The position numbers were made by a program, and so were the translations under genes. Shown in pieces: positions 23,716 through 34,385 of a DNA stretch of 64,000 nucleotides. Within the stretch, counting starts at the first letter, position 1; each line of letters begins with the position of its first letter. The notes beneath the pieces are model-generated. The model ran no database searches and had not been told where the DNA came from. It saw only the letters and a program-made list of their open reading frames with translations. Source of the stretch: Cherax quadricarinatus (taxonomy: Eukaryota > Arthropoda > Malacostraca > Decapoda > Parastacidae); assembly GCF_038502225.1 (NCBI RefSeq), contig NW_027195384.1, positions 1 through 64,000 on the forward strand, in the 5' to 3' direction.

Positions 23716-24490
23716 AATTCATTTATGTCTTCCTGTGTAAAACTGAAAAAATTTTTAACAATGGGCCAAAAAACGGGGATCTCTGGGGAACGCCATTTGT
23801 TACAGATCCCCACCAGATTTAACCCCATTTATGCGACTCTCTGTTTCCCATTAATGAGCCATGACTGATCCATGACAGCTTTTCCCCCAATGCCATGAGA
23901 CCCATTTTAAAAAAGTCTCTGATGTGGTACTTATATCAAAACCCTTTTATTTAAAATCTAAATAAACAATATCGAATTCTTTATTCTGATCAATGGCCCC
24001 GGGTTTTTGCTAAAGAAGGTTAAAAAAATGAGTTGGGCAGGAATCCCCTGGTGAAACCATGTTGAGCATCATTAATCAAATTATGCCTATTGAGTTGGTT
24101 TTTATATTATCAGCTAGAATTTTATTATTATTATCACACTGGCCGATTCCCACCAAGGCGGGGGTCCCCCAAAAAAGAAAAATTTTCCCACCATCATTAA
24201 ATTCCACCCGTTTTTCCCCCGGGGGTGTTTTTACACTACATTTTTTTAAACTGCAACATTAACCCCCCTATAATTGACTCTAGTAATTTGCCTCCAATTA
24301 AGGTTGGGCTTAATGGTTGGTAATTTGATGGCCCCCATTTTGTCCCCTGTTTTAAAAATGGGGAATTACATTAGCCATTTTCCCCATACCCGGGGGCACT
24401 AGACCTTTTTTGAAGAGGATTGAAAAGGACCTGCCAAGAGGGGCCAACAGGCCTACTGCAATGTTCCCCCTTTTTCTTATGTTCTTATTG
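23716..24490 (-). mobile_element. Family C LINE with inverted RT segment and short sense 3' end
   Basis: From about 23,760 to 24,405 the sequence is antisense family C RT (on minus: a GNRES/GVICNKWR-like stretch, FYSKAF-like, then LINDAQHGFTRG-like). It is followed at 24,410-24,490 by a sense-strand 3' terminus with GGACCTGCCAAGAGGGGCCAAC and TTCTTATGTTCTTAT. An inverted upstream segment placed before a sense 3' end fits twin-primed reverse transcription. A 147-bp family B 3' end is inserted at 24,121-24,267. Confidence 0.6.
24121..24267 (-). mobile_element. Family B (RTE-like) LINE, 147-bp 3' end
   Basis: Matches the outermost 3' UTR of the clean family B copies: ATTATTATCACACTGGCCGA, CCACCAAGGCGGG, then a CACCATCATTAAATTCCA-like block and AACTGCAACATTAA. 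It is severely 5'-truncated. The flanks AGCTAGAATT and CTATAATT may be a short target duplication. Confidence 0.7.
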
Positions 24491-24879
24491 GAGACTTGTT
24501 TGTGTGGGGAGGGATGGAAGTTTATTGTTGGAGAATATGAAGAATATCAACTCTACAGCTTATTTATCTATCACAATTAACTAATATGACATAATAAACA
24601 ATACTAATGACATGGGAAACATGGAATATACTCTAGAATGAATAAAAAAAGTCATGTATGTCACAGAGGTGTTGTGTTGTGTTGTTGTTGGGTATATAGG
24701 GGCCACGGGAGAGAAAGGGAACCCAAAATTTTGGTGAAGCAGCAGCTGAGGCAGCAGTGTTTTCTGTAGCCCCATATAACTCCAACAACTTTGGGAGGAG
24801 TTTAAAATTTTGGGAATCACTAAAGAAGACCCCCTCCCCACCACTACCACCTTCTAACACTATTACAATGCTACCACCT
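24491..24879. other. Unassigned DNA
   Basis: Moderately clean sequence with a GTTGTGTTGTGTTGTTGTTG stretch near 24,670. Two overlapping minus frames (24,581-24,860) have no recognisable motif. Not assigned. Confidence 0.35.
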
Positions 24880-25120
24880 TAAGAACATAAGAAGGGGAGG
24901 ATCACTGCAGCAGGCCAGTTGGCCCATACTAGGCAGGTCCTTTACAATCCATCCCACTAACAAAACAATTGCCCAACCCTTTTTCAATGCTACCCAAGAA
25001 ATAAGCTTTGATAACTATCCACTCATCTGCAAGTCCCACTCAAATCCAACCCCTCTCACTCATTTTTATCCAACCAAAATTTTAAAAACTACCCAAGTCC
25101 TACCCTTTAATATCATAAGA
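24880..25120 (-). mobile_element. Family C LINE 3' end fragment
   Basis: Begins TTAAGAACATAAGAAGGGGA (the reverse of the TTATGTTC tail) and continues GGCCAGTTGGCCCATACTAG, GCAGGTCC and the C-terminal UTR words GCAAGTCCCACTCAAATCCA. This is the inverted orientation of the 3' end seen at 23,580-23,705 and 32,500-32,620. Confidence 0.75.
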
Positions 25121-25240
25121 ACCAGTATTACAACTACTATTACCACTATTACAACTGATAAAACCCATCACTACCACCATCAACCACTATAAACAAGTTT
25201 CCACTCTACCACCACCACCATATTTTTCTACAAACGTTTT
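25121..25240. repeat. ACC/ACT-rich trinucleotide-like tract
   Basis: Imperfect run of ACTACT, ACCACT and ACCACC triplets over about 110 bp. No coding context. Confidence 0.6.
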
Positions 25241-25573
25241 CTTAAATTGTGTTTTCTGGCATTTTTTACCAAAGGGCTGGAAATTGGCTTTTTTTGGGAG
25301 CCAGGGAAAAATTTTGCAGTTGAAAACACAAATGAATGGAATTTTAAAGGAAATGTATTGTATGAACTCGGGGGATCATCCTCCCCAATGATAAAAAAAA
25401 TGGCACACTGGCGGGGAAAAGGGGGAGGGGAGGCGGTTCGGGCTGTGTGTCCCTGTCCCGACGAACAAATATTTGCGAAGTAAATTTCACGATTAGCGAG
25501 TCCATTTTTATATGAAAATATCCCTATGATTTCTGAAATCTACGATTCTGGAATTACGACATCAGGACCACTG
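25241..25573. mobile_element. Tigger-type element, right end (family B TIR)
   Basis: The last part reads CGATTAGCGAGTCCATTTTT and ends CAGGACCACTG at 25,573. It is comparable with the right end of the MITE at 13,187 (CAGTCCATTTTTATAC...GAGGACCACTG). The left end was not found. The following TA is shared with the next element. Confidence 0.6.
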
Positions 25574-25924
25574 TACAGTGGACCCCGCATACCGTTATCA
25601 CATAAGGGCAAACCCGGGATACCAATACTTTTTTTATCACTAAGATTTTGCCTCGCATACCGTTTAAAAACCCCGGGGCCAACGCTATTCGCCCAGACGA
25701 TCTATGTGAGGCCTGAGCCACCACGTTCGGGGCCGGCTTTTTTTTAAAAGCCAGCCTCTGGGGTAACATCCAAGCATAAATCAGAACATTTCGAATTTTT
25801 AAAGGGCATTTTTGGGATTTTATCTGCAAAATAAGTGACCAGGGGCCCCCAAAGGCTTCGGGCCAACCCTGTGGAAAAAAGGGGTGAAAAATTTTATCGA
25901 AATACTGTGGTACCATGGTCAAGG

Positions 25925-26405
25925 GGTTGATCCCGCTGCTGCTGTAGCACTGTCAGCCGCTGCTGCTGTTCCCCCACCATCACCCGCTGCTGTTGTACCC
26001 CCGTCACTTTTTCCCGCTGCTGCGGGAAAGTCCGCTGCCGCTGAGCACCGTCTGCCGCTCCCAGCCCCGTCAGCTGCTGCTGCTGCTGTAGCACCGTCAG
26101 CCGTTGCTGCCCCGTCACCCGCTGCTCCCGTTGTAGCACCGTCACCCGCTGCCGCTGCTGCTGTACCACCGCCAGCCCCCGCTGCTGCGGGTGACCGTCT
26201 CCCGCCGTAGCCCCGCCAGCCCCCGCTGAGCACTGTCAGCTCCCTTGCTGCGAGCACCATCAGCTCCCGCTGCTGCTGCTGTACCACTGTCAGCCGCTGC
26301 TGCTGCTGTAGTACCAGCTGTTGCTGCTGTAGCACAATCTGCCCCCGTTGTAGCACTGTCAGCTGCTGCTGTAGCACTGTCAGTTGCTGCTGCTGCTGCT
26401 GTTGT
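25925..26405. repeat. Imperfect GCTGCTGCTGTAGCACCGTC minisatellite
   Basis: Irregular units built from GCTGCTGCTGTAGCACCGTC and close variants, with scattered CCCCC interruptions. All units keep triplet spacing over long stretches, so long open frames arise on both strands: Ala/Pro-rich on plus and Gln- or Ala/Gly-rich on minus. No start context, splice signal or homologous domain supports coding. Confidence 0.85.
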
Positions 26406-26451
26406 GGGCACCATTGTGTGGTTTATTGAGAAAAATAAAGAAACAAAATTT

Positions 26452-26612
26452 CCCCAGAGGGTTAGCCACCCAGGAAAACCCCAAAAAAAAGTCAGTGTCA
26501 TAAAACCCCGTCAAACCCTTTTTTCCATTGGGGTCCTTAATCTTTTTCCCCCAGGTGCAACCCACCCAGTCGCTAACCCCCGGGGTGAACAGGGAAAAAC
26601 CTGAACTAGTGT
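26452..26612 (-). mobile_element. SINE-like tail fragment
   Basis: GTTAGCCACCCAGGAAAACC and CCCCCAGGTGCAACCCACCC match the body of the clean SINE copies at 56,405 and 54,862. The tRNA-like head is absent or unrecognisable. Confidence 0.55.
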
Positions 26613-27429
26613 CATATTGATGAATTTAAACCCGGCAAAGGTTGGTTTGAGAGATTTAAGAATCGAGTGGCATACACAGGGATAAGGCCTGTTCGGGAAA
26701 AAAAATATCAAACGGGACCTACAGTACTCAGGAGGAAAAGGCACCCCCAGGACACAGTGCTCATCAGTCATTGCTGCATCTTCAAAAAGGTAAGTGTCAT
26801 TTATTCTTTCATTTAGAGAGAAATTTTGCACAATATATATTGTGAAATTTTTACTCTACTATTGTGAATATCCTTCTCTTTGTGTGTAGGAAAATATATA
26901 TTTCATGTGGTAAATTTTTTTTTTTCATATTTTTTTGGGTGTCTTGCACGAATTAATTTGATTTATTTTTTCCCTTAGGGGGAAAATTCATTCGCATAAC
27001 GATAATTTCGCATAACAATGAGCCCCCAGGAAGGGGTTTAAATAAGTAGGGGGGGTCCGCGTACTTGAAAGGATTATGCCATGAAGTTACAGGTTGGAAA
27101 TATAAAAAATATGCAGTTTAATGTGATCCTTTATTGACAACGTTTTGCCCACTCAGTGGGCTTTTTCTTTAAAAACAGATCTCCCTGGGGTGGAAGGTAG
27201 GGGAGTATTTATATCATGCTCAGAATGTTAAGGTCTGGTGGAGAATGCTGCATCTGATGATCTACCGGGTTTTAAGAATCAAAAAATTTTGGGATTTGGG
27301 AAGGGGTTTTGGGATAAGTTGTGAGAAGACCTTCTGCAGTGTTCTATGTTCTTATGGGGGATAGCATGAAGAAGTTTTTTGGCAAGTGGTTCATTTTATG
27401 TTATAGAAGCCATTGTCCTGGTTGAAATT

Positions 27430-28415
27430 GTTGGTTATAGAGATAAGCGATGATTCCAGGATTCTTCGCATTGAGTGCGTCTCTTTTGGATAAGTCTTGA
27501 TTTCTCTGTATTTAAATTTAAATGTTTGTGTAAAAATGCGATGTTGTAAAAGGCATTCCTTGTATCAAAAACCTGTTTTGGATTGGTTTTCCCGGGAAAA
27601 CGTTTTTGGGAGGTCTTTGATGTTTTGCCCATGATAATTTGTTGTACCAAAAGGGGGATTGTTAACCCCTGCAGTGAATGGAAGCTTGTCCTGTTTTACA
27701 CTGGTGATGTCCTTGATGGTCGGGGTTTGGGGGAGGTAGATACTTGAATGAGGTTTTGGGAAAAAGATGTTGGAAACATGTTTTGCAATGGATTTTGGGG
27801 AGGCCCATGTACTTTCCCTCAGCAGTGTCTTCGGGGTGTGGTGAAGTTTGTTTAATGCCCACCATCTGCAGTCCTGATGAAGGGGACGGGGATAGTGGAA
27901 TTTAGAAAATACTTGTCCAATTATAGCATTCTTCCTCAAGGAACTCATTGCTGCAGATTCGGGAGTGTGTGCAGGAAGAAGTTTATAATTAAAACCACAT
28001 TTATTTTTGGGTGTCATGGTGAGAGTAGAAGTGGAGAAGATCATTTTCGTTGGGGGTTTTTCGATAGACTTTAAAACAAAGTTCATGGTCAGTTTTGAAA
28101 AGAGAAGAACGAAAGGGGAAAGGAAGAGTGTTGTCGACTTCTTCAAGTGTAAACTGGATTTAGGGTTCAAACCTGGTTGAGTTTGGGACTTGGAGAGCTT
28201 AAAACGTTAAATGCCTGGGAGAGGGGGAGAATGTCATCAACATAATGGAGCCGGGGACAGTTTAAGGAATAATGGTGGAGAAATGTTTCAGCTTCCAGAT
28301 GCTCCATGTATGTTTGCCAGGATGGCCCCGAGTGGCAAGCCCTGGGGTAGCCCAAAAAGTCTGTTGAAAGAGGTGATTTTCGAAAGAGAAAATGTAAAGC
28401 TGACACATAGTTCAA
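27430..28415 (-). pseudogene. Penelope-like RT and GIY-YIG remnant, left arm
   Basis: The minus-strand reading includes LHYVDDILPLSQAF near 28,235 (catalytic YVDD), a VLLFSKLTMNFVLKSIEKP segment, then MTPKNKCGFNYKLLP. Near 27,600-27,680 a TAGVNNPPFGTTNYHGQNIK stretch occupies the position and spacing of the GIY-YIG core (G-Y ... Y-G). In Penelope-like elements this endonuclease opens the target for priming. A 201-codon frame (27,565-28,170) spans the linker and the endonuclease start. Frameshifts separate it from the RT box. Confidence 0.65.
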
Positions 28416-29039
28416 GGGAAGGTCATGAAATCGCTGGCTGGAATGGGAAGATCAAGGAATTGTCAATTTTTCTGTGCGGGAGATCGATGGCTTGAGGGTA
28501 TTTTGGGTGAATAGGAAGTTACGTAAAGGCGGGAAAAGTTTTTTTGTTCCTGATGCTGATGTTTTTAATGTGATTGAGAAGATCACCCGAGTTTTTTGAG
28601 ATGTGTTGGACTGATGGGTCCCCAAGAGTTTGGGGGAGGTTTTGTGAGAATTACTGGGGAGTTGGGGGGAGGACTGCATTTTCCCTGAAGATATGGGTCT
28701 CAAGGGGATACCGGGGTTTGGGGTTTTTTTGGGGCCCGTGAGGCGGGTTCGGGGTTGGGGGATGGTGTGCAGAAGTTTTTCCCCTTGTTTTGAGTTCCTC
28801 AGAAGGGGTGAGTTCTTTGAAGAAAAGTTTTGTAAGGTTGTCCACTTTGGATTAGTTGTGGGGGGTTTTTAGGTATCAGGGTCATTAAGTGGGATTGAGC
28901 ATTTTTTTCCCGGGTAGTCATCAGTGTTAAAGATAACAAAGTGCCTACTACACAACCCAAATGATCCCCGGGGGCAAAAAAAATTGACAATTGACTTGAT
29001 CTTCCTATTCCAGCCAGCACCATCGCCCTGAAGTTTTTA

Positions 29040-29900
29040 TAAATTTACATTTTTTGAAAATCACCTCTTTCAACAGACTTTTTACCCATGGCTCCCCAAT
29101 TAGTGCCATCCTGGTGAACTTGTACATGGAACATCTTGAACCCGGATTTCTCCACCATTATTCCTTCGACTGTCACCTGGCTCCATTATGTTGACGACAT
29201 TTCTCCTCATAACCCCAGGCGCTCAACGCTCAAGCCTCCAAGACAAGCTGCCAGGTCGAGCCCCCAATCCCCGTTCACACCTTTAAGAAGTCGACAACAC
29301 TTTTTCCCTTTTCCTTTATGTTCTTCTGCAAAGCTGACCTTGAACTTCGTTTTTAAAATCTACCTAAAAACCCAAACCAAAACCAAAAAAAAACCCTTTT
29401 CCCCCTTCTACCCCACCACAACAACCCAAAAATAAACACTAATTATAGGTTTTCCCGCGGGACTCAGACTCTGCAGCAATGAGTTCCTTTTAGGAAGAAT
29501 GCCAAATTGAAAGTTTTTCTAAAATGGACTATCCTCCTCATTTCATCAGAGATCAGACGGGGGGCGTTAAACATCTTTAACACACCCAGAGAAGACACTG
29601 CTGAGAAAGAGATAAAATAGTTTCCCCCCCACCAACTCCATTGCCAAACATGTTTCCAACATCTTTTTCCCAAAACCCATTCTAAAATATCTACCTCCAC
29701 AACCATGACCATCGGGGGCATCACCAGTAGTAGACAGGGCAAGCTTTCCCTCCTTTTTAAAGGGATAACATAATCCCTTTTAATGACTGCAACAAATTAT
29801 AGTGGTCTAAACATCAAGAGACCCCCCAAAAACGTATTTCAGAACACCAATACGCAGGACTGACGATAAAGGAATGCCTGTGTACAACATCGCACCACAC
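29040..29900 (+). pseudogene. Penelope-like RT remnant, right arm
   Basis: The plus-strand reading has a YVDDISPHNPRR box near 29,188, then a serine/proline-rich linker and AKLTLNFVFKIYLK near 29,330, matching the left arm's KLTMNFVLKSIEK. Several stops and frame changes follow. The endonuclease is not readable. Confidence 0.6.
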
Positions 29901-30340
29901 AACCATTTAATTAACTCCAGAAACCCCCAAGACTTTTCCAAAAAACAGAAGACAACACTCAATAAGGGAAACCTGAAATCATCGCCATCTCTATAACCAA
30001 AATTTCAACCAAAAACAAAGGTTTTTATAACATAGCTGAACCACTTCCCAAAAAACTTCTTCATTGCTATCCCACATAAGAACAAAAGAACACTGCAGAA
30101 GGTCTGTCACAACTTATCCCAAAAAACCCCTTTCCGTTACCCAAGATCTTTTTGACTCTATAACCCACCCCCTAGAAACAGATGGCATTTCCCCCTGACC
30201 TCAACATTCTGAACTTGACTATAAATACCACGTACCCTTTCCCCCCCATAAATCTGTTTGTGACTTGAAAAAGTCCACTGTGTGGGCGAAAAGTTTTCAA
30301 TAAAGGATCACATTAAAAATGCATATGTGTTTATGTTTCC

Positions 30341-30945
30341 ATTGTGTCGGTATTTTATACCATTTATTTTCATGTTCATAGGTTGTATGTATTGAGAAAT
30401 GAAAAAAGATAGAGTACAGCCCCACTTAGAGACATGCTCATTCCTGTCAACATGGACTTACAATGACCTCTGACCAGGGGTGCCTATCTAAATATATATT
30501 ATGCTGATTTTTATTCTGTTTAATACAATGTACAACAACTTCTGTGTAAACACTTAAAAATGTTCAAGTAATGTTATAAAAGGTAATAGGTGACATTAAA
30601 ACAATATTTACAGATGGTTGGCAAAAACTCACTACCATTATAGTATGCCCTCATTTAGAGAAGAATTATTTTTTTGACTGACTTAACATTTTGTAGTTAA
30701 AAAAACAAATTAATGGCCAAGACGGGCTAGTAGCTGTCATAATTTATATCCTAAAACTGACTTTCATGAGCAAACAATTCAAGCTACTCCTTTATCACTG
30801 GGGTAATAAAAGGTGGTTGAGGCCTGGGCCCCCAGCAGTTTTATTCACATCTCCCATAACATTGTAACTTGTCACTCTAAATTTGGGGAAAATTTGTAGG
30901 GTACTGACAGAATGCTTGGGAATTTTAATCAAGATGCTTATCGAG
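30341..30945. other. Unassigned DNA, relatively clean
   Basis: AT-rich sequence with fewer homopolymer artefacts than its neighbours. No open frame over 60 codons, no TIR and no tandem repeat was recognised. Confidence 0.4.
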
Positions 30946-30949
30946 ATGG

Positions 30950-31625
30950 CTTCTTATAATCTCAGCTATAATTGACTTAGTAATTTCCCACAATTGGGGG
31001 TCAGGGTTATAGGGGGGTAATTTAGGTAAATTTGTCCCCCCCGTTTTAAAAAAAGGAATTACATTAGCCATCTTCCACATATCAGACACTACACCTGTTT
31101 GAAGAGATAAATTAAAACATTAGTAAATCGTTACAGAGTTCCATTTTTCATTCCTTTAAAAACCCTTTTAAAAACCCCCCAAAAGGGCCCGTGACTTTAT
31201 TTTGCTTCAGTCGGTTCATCTGTTTACAACCATTTCACTTTTGTGACTGTGATGTTACATTTTATCTTCTTCAGCCCACTATAAAAAATTTAAATTTCTG
31301 GAAAATTGTTAGTGTCTTCCTGTGTATAAAACCCAGAGAAAATAATTATTTTTAAAAACGAAAAACATTTCATTCTCCCCTTTTTCAGTAAGATGCCCAT
31401 AGTTTTTTTTAAGGTGACCTATCTTATCTCCAACTTTTGTTCTATAGACCAAGAAAAAATTTTTTGGGGTTTTTTTTAGAACCCTAGTAACTTTAATTTC
31501 ATAGCCTTTTTTTTTTCTTATCCCCTTTTTAAAGTCAATATACCGATTATAAGATGACCCTCACCCTTTTAGATGCCCATAAATTCCTTTCCCATGCCCT
31601 AGTAAAATATTTCAGCCTAATTATC
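30950..31625 (-). mobile_element. Family C LINE, inverted 5' RT segment
   Basis: Antisense RT with TCTTCAGCCCACTATAAAAA, TGTCTTCCTGTGTATAAAAC and CTTATCCCCTTTTTAAAGTC words. On minus it reads a KNPKxFFLVYRTKVGDKIG-like stretch followed by an ITVTK segment and a PITLTPNCGK-like block. It is the upstream part of the same LINE whose downstream part follows in sense orientation. Confidence 0.65.
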
Positions 31626-31639
31626 TTATTTTTGTTTAT

Positions 31640-32620
31640 AAATATATAAACAACCTTTACGAGGGAATTACTAGTGAAAGGGGAAATTTGCTGGGTGACA
31701 CCAAGATAAGGATAATCGATTCAGACGTTTATGTCTCACAACTTCAGGAGGATTTAGACAAGCTCAATTTGGTCAGAAAAGTGGCAGATGAAGTTCAATG
31801 TAGATAAAAAGTAAAGTTCTAAAGCCGGAAAAGTTCATAACCCTAGCACCTACCAGCTTTAAATTTTGTTGAACTTAGCAGTTTGAATGCGGAAAGGATT
31901 TGGGGGGGGTAAGGGAGCAACTTTTTAAAATAAGACAGCAATGCCTAAGCATAATAAAAAAATAGATTATTGGGATTTATATCAAGAAGTTAAAACATGG
32001 GGAAATCCAGAGGTTATACTGGTTTTTTACATCATTAGTAAGGCCTCACCTAGATTATGCAGGTCATTTTTTGGTTCCATATTACAGAATGGGCATAAAT
32101 TCATTAGAAAACATTCAATAGAAATTAAAAATTTAAAACATAGCATTAGAAATCTTCCTTTTGAAAAAAAATTGAAGACCCCCTTTTAAAATTTTATTCA
32201 CTTGAAAAAGAAGAATGAGGGGAGATATGATCGAAGGTATAAGTGGAAGATGGGTATAAATAAGGGGATATAAAAAAAGGTCTTTAGGATATCTCTCCGA
32301 GAGAACTGGCAGTAATGGATTTAAATTAGATAAGTTTAGATTTAGAAAGGACACAGGATACCTAGTTGGGTTATTTAGGCTATGACATTGGGTAGTTTCA
32401 AATTTAGGTTGGATAAATATAAGGGGTGAGAGGGGGGATGAGTGGGGCTTGGAAAAGAGTGGATAGGGGTTATCAGAGCCCATTTCTTGGGATTGAGGAT
32501 TGGGTTGGAAAATTTTTTTTTGGGATGAATTGTTGGGACCCGGAGCATGGGGAAAAAAGGCCTGCTGCAGTGATCCTCCTTCTTAATGTTCCTTTTGTGT
32601 TCCTCCTTTCTTATGTTATT
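31640..32620 (+). mobile_element. Family C LINE, sense RT C-terminal part and 3' end
   Basis: Starts at a GITSER/LLGDTKIRIIDSD-like block (just after the INDL motif). It continues with ADEVQCR/KVLKP, a LVRPHLDYAGHFLVPYYR-like block near 32,060, an EMRGDMIE-like segment near 32,215 and the 3' UTR, ending CTTCTTAATGTTCC...TTCTTATGTTATTATG. About 350 bp that should lie between this and the inverted segment (HGFTRG to INDL) is missing. Confidence 0.7.
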
Positions 32621-32769
32621 ATGTTCTCTGATATGCAAGTCCCACTAAATCCAACCCTCTCACCATGTATTTATCCAATCTTTCCCCCTTTTTGGAGGGG
32701 GATTCCCTTCCAAACAATAACCTCTCTTTCCTCTTCCTCCCCCGTCTTCCATTCATCAAAAAGCTTTTA
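32621..32769. other. Short inverted family C UTR piece and unassigned DNA
   Basis: GATATGCAAGTCCCACTAAA with CCAACCCTCTCACC resembles the antisense 3' UTR of family C. The rest is a pyrimidine-rich stretch with no match. Confidence 0.4.
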
Positions 32770-32978
32770 ATAAAGGTAATTCATGTTGGGAAAGTCTATT
32801 CTTTTTTGCATGTAAATCTATCTTTTTAAAGGGAAAAAAAAAATTTTTGTTTATACTTCTGGGTGTCAGGGAAAGGGTTAATTGTATTTACATTATTTCA
32901 TGGGGAAAGTGACTAAAATCGGGGATTTCATAATAGTAGCACCTCCAGGGAAAGGAAATTTCGAAAAAGGGGCCACTG
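32770..32978. mobile_element. Tigger-type element end (family B TIR)
   Basis: Reads CTGGGTGTCAGGGAAAGGGT, TTGTATTTACATTATTTCAT and ends GGGGCCACTG before TA. This is the inverted form of the left end at 12,394-12,530. No opposite end was found. Confidence 0.6.
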
Positions 32979-32980
32979 TA

Positions 32981-33270
32981 TTTTTTTTTTTTGGGGATAT
33001 ATTTCCCCCCAATCAGTAATGTTGAGCTTTTTTTTCTGGTATGGTCATACCAACAATTTGGGGTGAGAGATTTGGGGGAAAAAATACAGGGGCCCCAAGA
33101 CAACACATCCGAATGTACCAATTTTTGGTATTTAGTAATGCGCTTGTACGGGATGTTTGGGGTCTGAAATGAACAACCCCTTCAAAATATTCCTTTGGGA
33201 ACAAAAATTGGTCTGAACCACCTGGGAAAATACCCCTTTTGGGGGAAAAATTATTAACTGGGGTCCACTG
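32981..33270. mobile_element. Tigger/pogo-type fragment ending GGGGTCCACTG
   Basis: The right end finishes GGGGTCCACTG at 33,270 before TA, as at 54,855. The remaining sequence is heavily altered and its left end is not visible. Confidence 0.45.
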
Positions 33271-33272
33271 TA

Positions 33273-33560
33273 AAGGGGTAAACCCAGTGAGGAGCAGGAG
33301 GCAGTGGTGAAAATAAGGGAAACCGTATCAACATCCGGGGGCCCAGACTATTCAACATCTTACCAGAAGATATCAGAAACACTGCTAGAACAAGTGTAGA
33401 AGCCTCCAAGAGGAAAATGACAAGCATCTTTACCAGATGCCAGATCAACCAGGCTGGGGGATGGATATTGGGGGAGCGAGCCTTGAGCAGCAAACCCTGG
33501 GGTTTACCAGGCAAAAACCAGATGGTTTCCCTGGCTGGGCCCAAGAGTATGAAATTCTTT
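33273..33560 (+). pseudogene. LINE RT C-terminal fragment (jockey/CR1 group)
   Basis: The plus reading gives RLFNILPEDIRNTAR, VEASKRKMTSIF and INQAGGW. The RLFNxLPxxIR...FKxxL pattern is typical of the extreme C-terminus of jockey/CR1-type ORF2. No upstream RT is adjacent. It follows a Tigger end directly. Confidence 0.6.
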
Positions 33561-33744
33561 TAAAATTTTTCAAACGTATATTAAAGGTAAAGATATAGGC
33601 ATTGTTACTTTAGGGTTGTTTAAATAGGCTAAAAGGGTTTGGTTAGACTAGGGTAAGTTAGGGAAATTCTTTTATATTACGGGGAATTTAACCTGAAAAA
33701 AAAATGTTTCACTTCCCATTTATCCAAAATTACAATTTGCACAA
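33561..33744. other. Unassigned spacer
   Basis: GGTTAGACTAGGGTAAGTTA-type AT-rich DNA with no recognised element. Confidence 0.35.
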
Positions 33745-34385
33745 CCAAAATTTAAATTCAAAGTTTATTCTCTATAAGGGTTACAATGCTGAGTTTACAG
33801 AAATTTTGGTTTATTGCTTGGTTTTCAAAGTAGTAAAAATTTTTGATTACAGAGTGTACCACTAGAACCCTTTGCATGGCTAGGCATTTTGGGGATACTT
33901 TGTTTTATTCTTTAAATTTTAAAATATTACAAATTATGAGGGTTGGTATTATGGCTAAGTGACTAAATACTAGTTTGTGAGTTTAGCAATGTGAATGCTT
34001 TTTTTTTGGCACAGTACATAGTTTCAGTATTGGGGTATCCCGATTCATTATTTTAAGACTGAGATTTATTTCTGTTTTGGGGCAAATGAGGAGCGAAAAT
34101 GTAAGTGCGAACCACCAGGTGGTATTTCCCTGTAGTTAGTTGACGGGTGTATCAGGAGAAAGATGTTTTAATGGGAGTTTTGAAGGTGATGAATGTGTTC
34201 AGTTCTAGAGTTCTCCAGGTAGGGTATTCCAGATTTTAGGCCTTTTTCATACATTGAATTTTTTTTAAAGGTTTAGTTTTGGGCACGGGAATGTCAGAGA
34301 GATGTTTGTGTCTGGGGTTATGCCCAGGGTTCTGTCACAACTATCAAGAAAGGTTTAGGTCAAGGTTGATATTAGAGTTTAAATA
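33745..34385 (-). mobile_element. L2-type LINE (family E) 3' end
   Basis: Inverted copy of the 3' end of the clean element at 60,750-62,075: TTCAAAGTTTATTCTCTATA, GGTTACAATGCTGAGTTTAC, the GTACCACTAGAACC block and AACCACCAGGTGGTATTTCC. It includes the last RT codons near 34,200-34,350. The family A leader begins right after it. Confidence 0.75.

Larger units (their letters stand above)
25576..27061. mobile_element. Tigger-type element (family C TIRs) with internal triplet tract and SINE-like insert
   Basis: The left TIR CAGTGGACCCCGCATACCG starts at 25,576 after TA. The right end reads CGATAATTTCGCATAACAAT and finishes GGGGGGTCCGCG before TA at about 27,062. The right-end body, with CCTTCTCTTTGTGTGTAGGA and GGGTGTCTTG, also occurs at 54,600-54,855. 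No transposase frame is visible. It contains a CTG/CCG-rich tract (25,925-26,405) and a SINE-like piece (26,452-26,612). Confidence 0.65.
27070..30340. mobile_element. Penelope-like element inverted dimer 2 (head-to-head)
   Basis: The left arm (about 27,070-28,870, minus) and right arm (about 28,900-30,340, plus) share inverted words: outer ends with GTGGGCGAAAAGTTTTCAAT on the right and its reverse near 27,140, GAAAATCACCTCTTTCAACA near the centre, and YVDDI boxes in both. Both arms read outward to their 3' ends. The outer termini carry AATAAAGGATCACATTA after the hammerhead-like region. It is a different Penelope subfamily from dimer 1. Confidence 0.75.

Noticed and set aside
25884..26604. 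Ala/Pro-rich and Gln-rich open frames
   Set aside because: They are products of a triplet-periodic tract within a DNA transposon, open on both strands.
30341..30945. Possible host non-coding RNA or conserved element
   Set aside because: The sequence is cleaner than its neighbours, but I see no structure, motif or repeat that supports a call.
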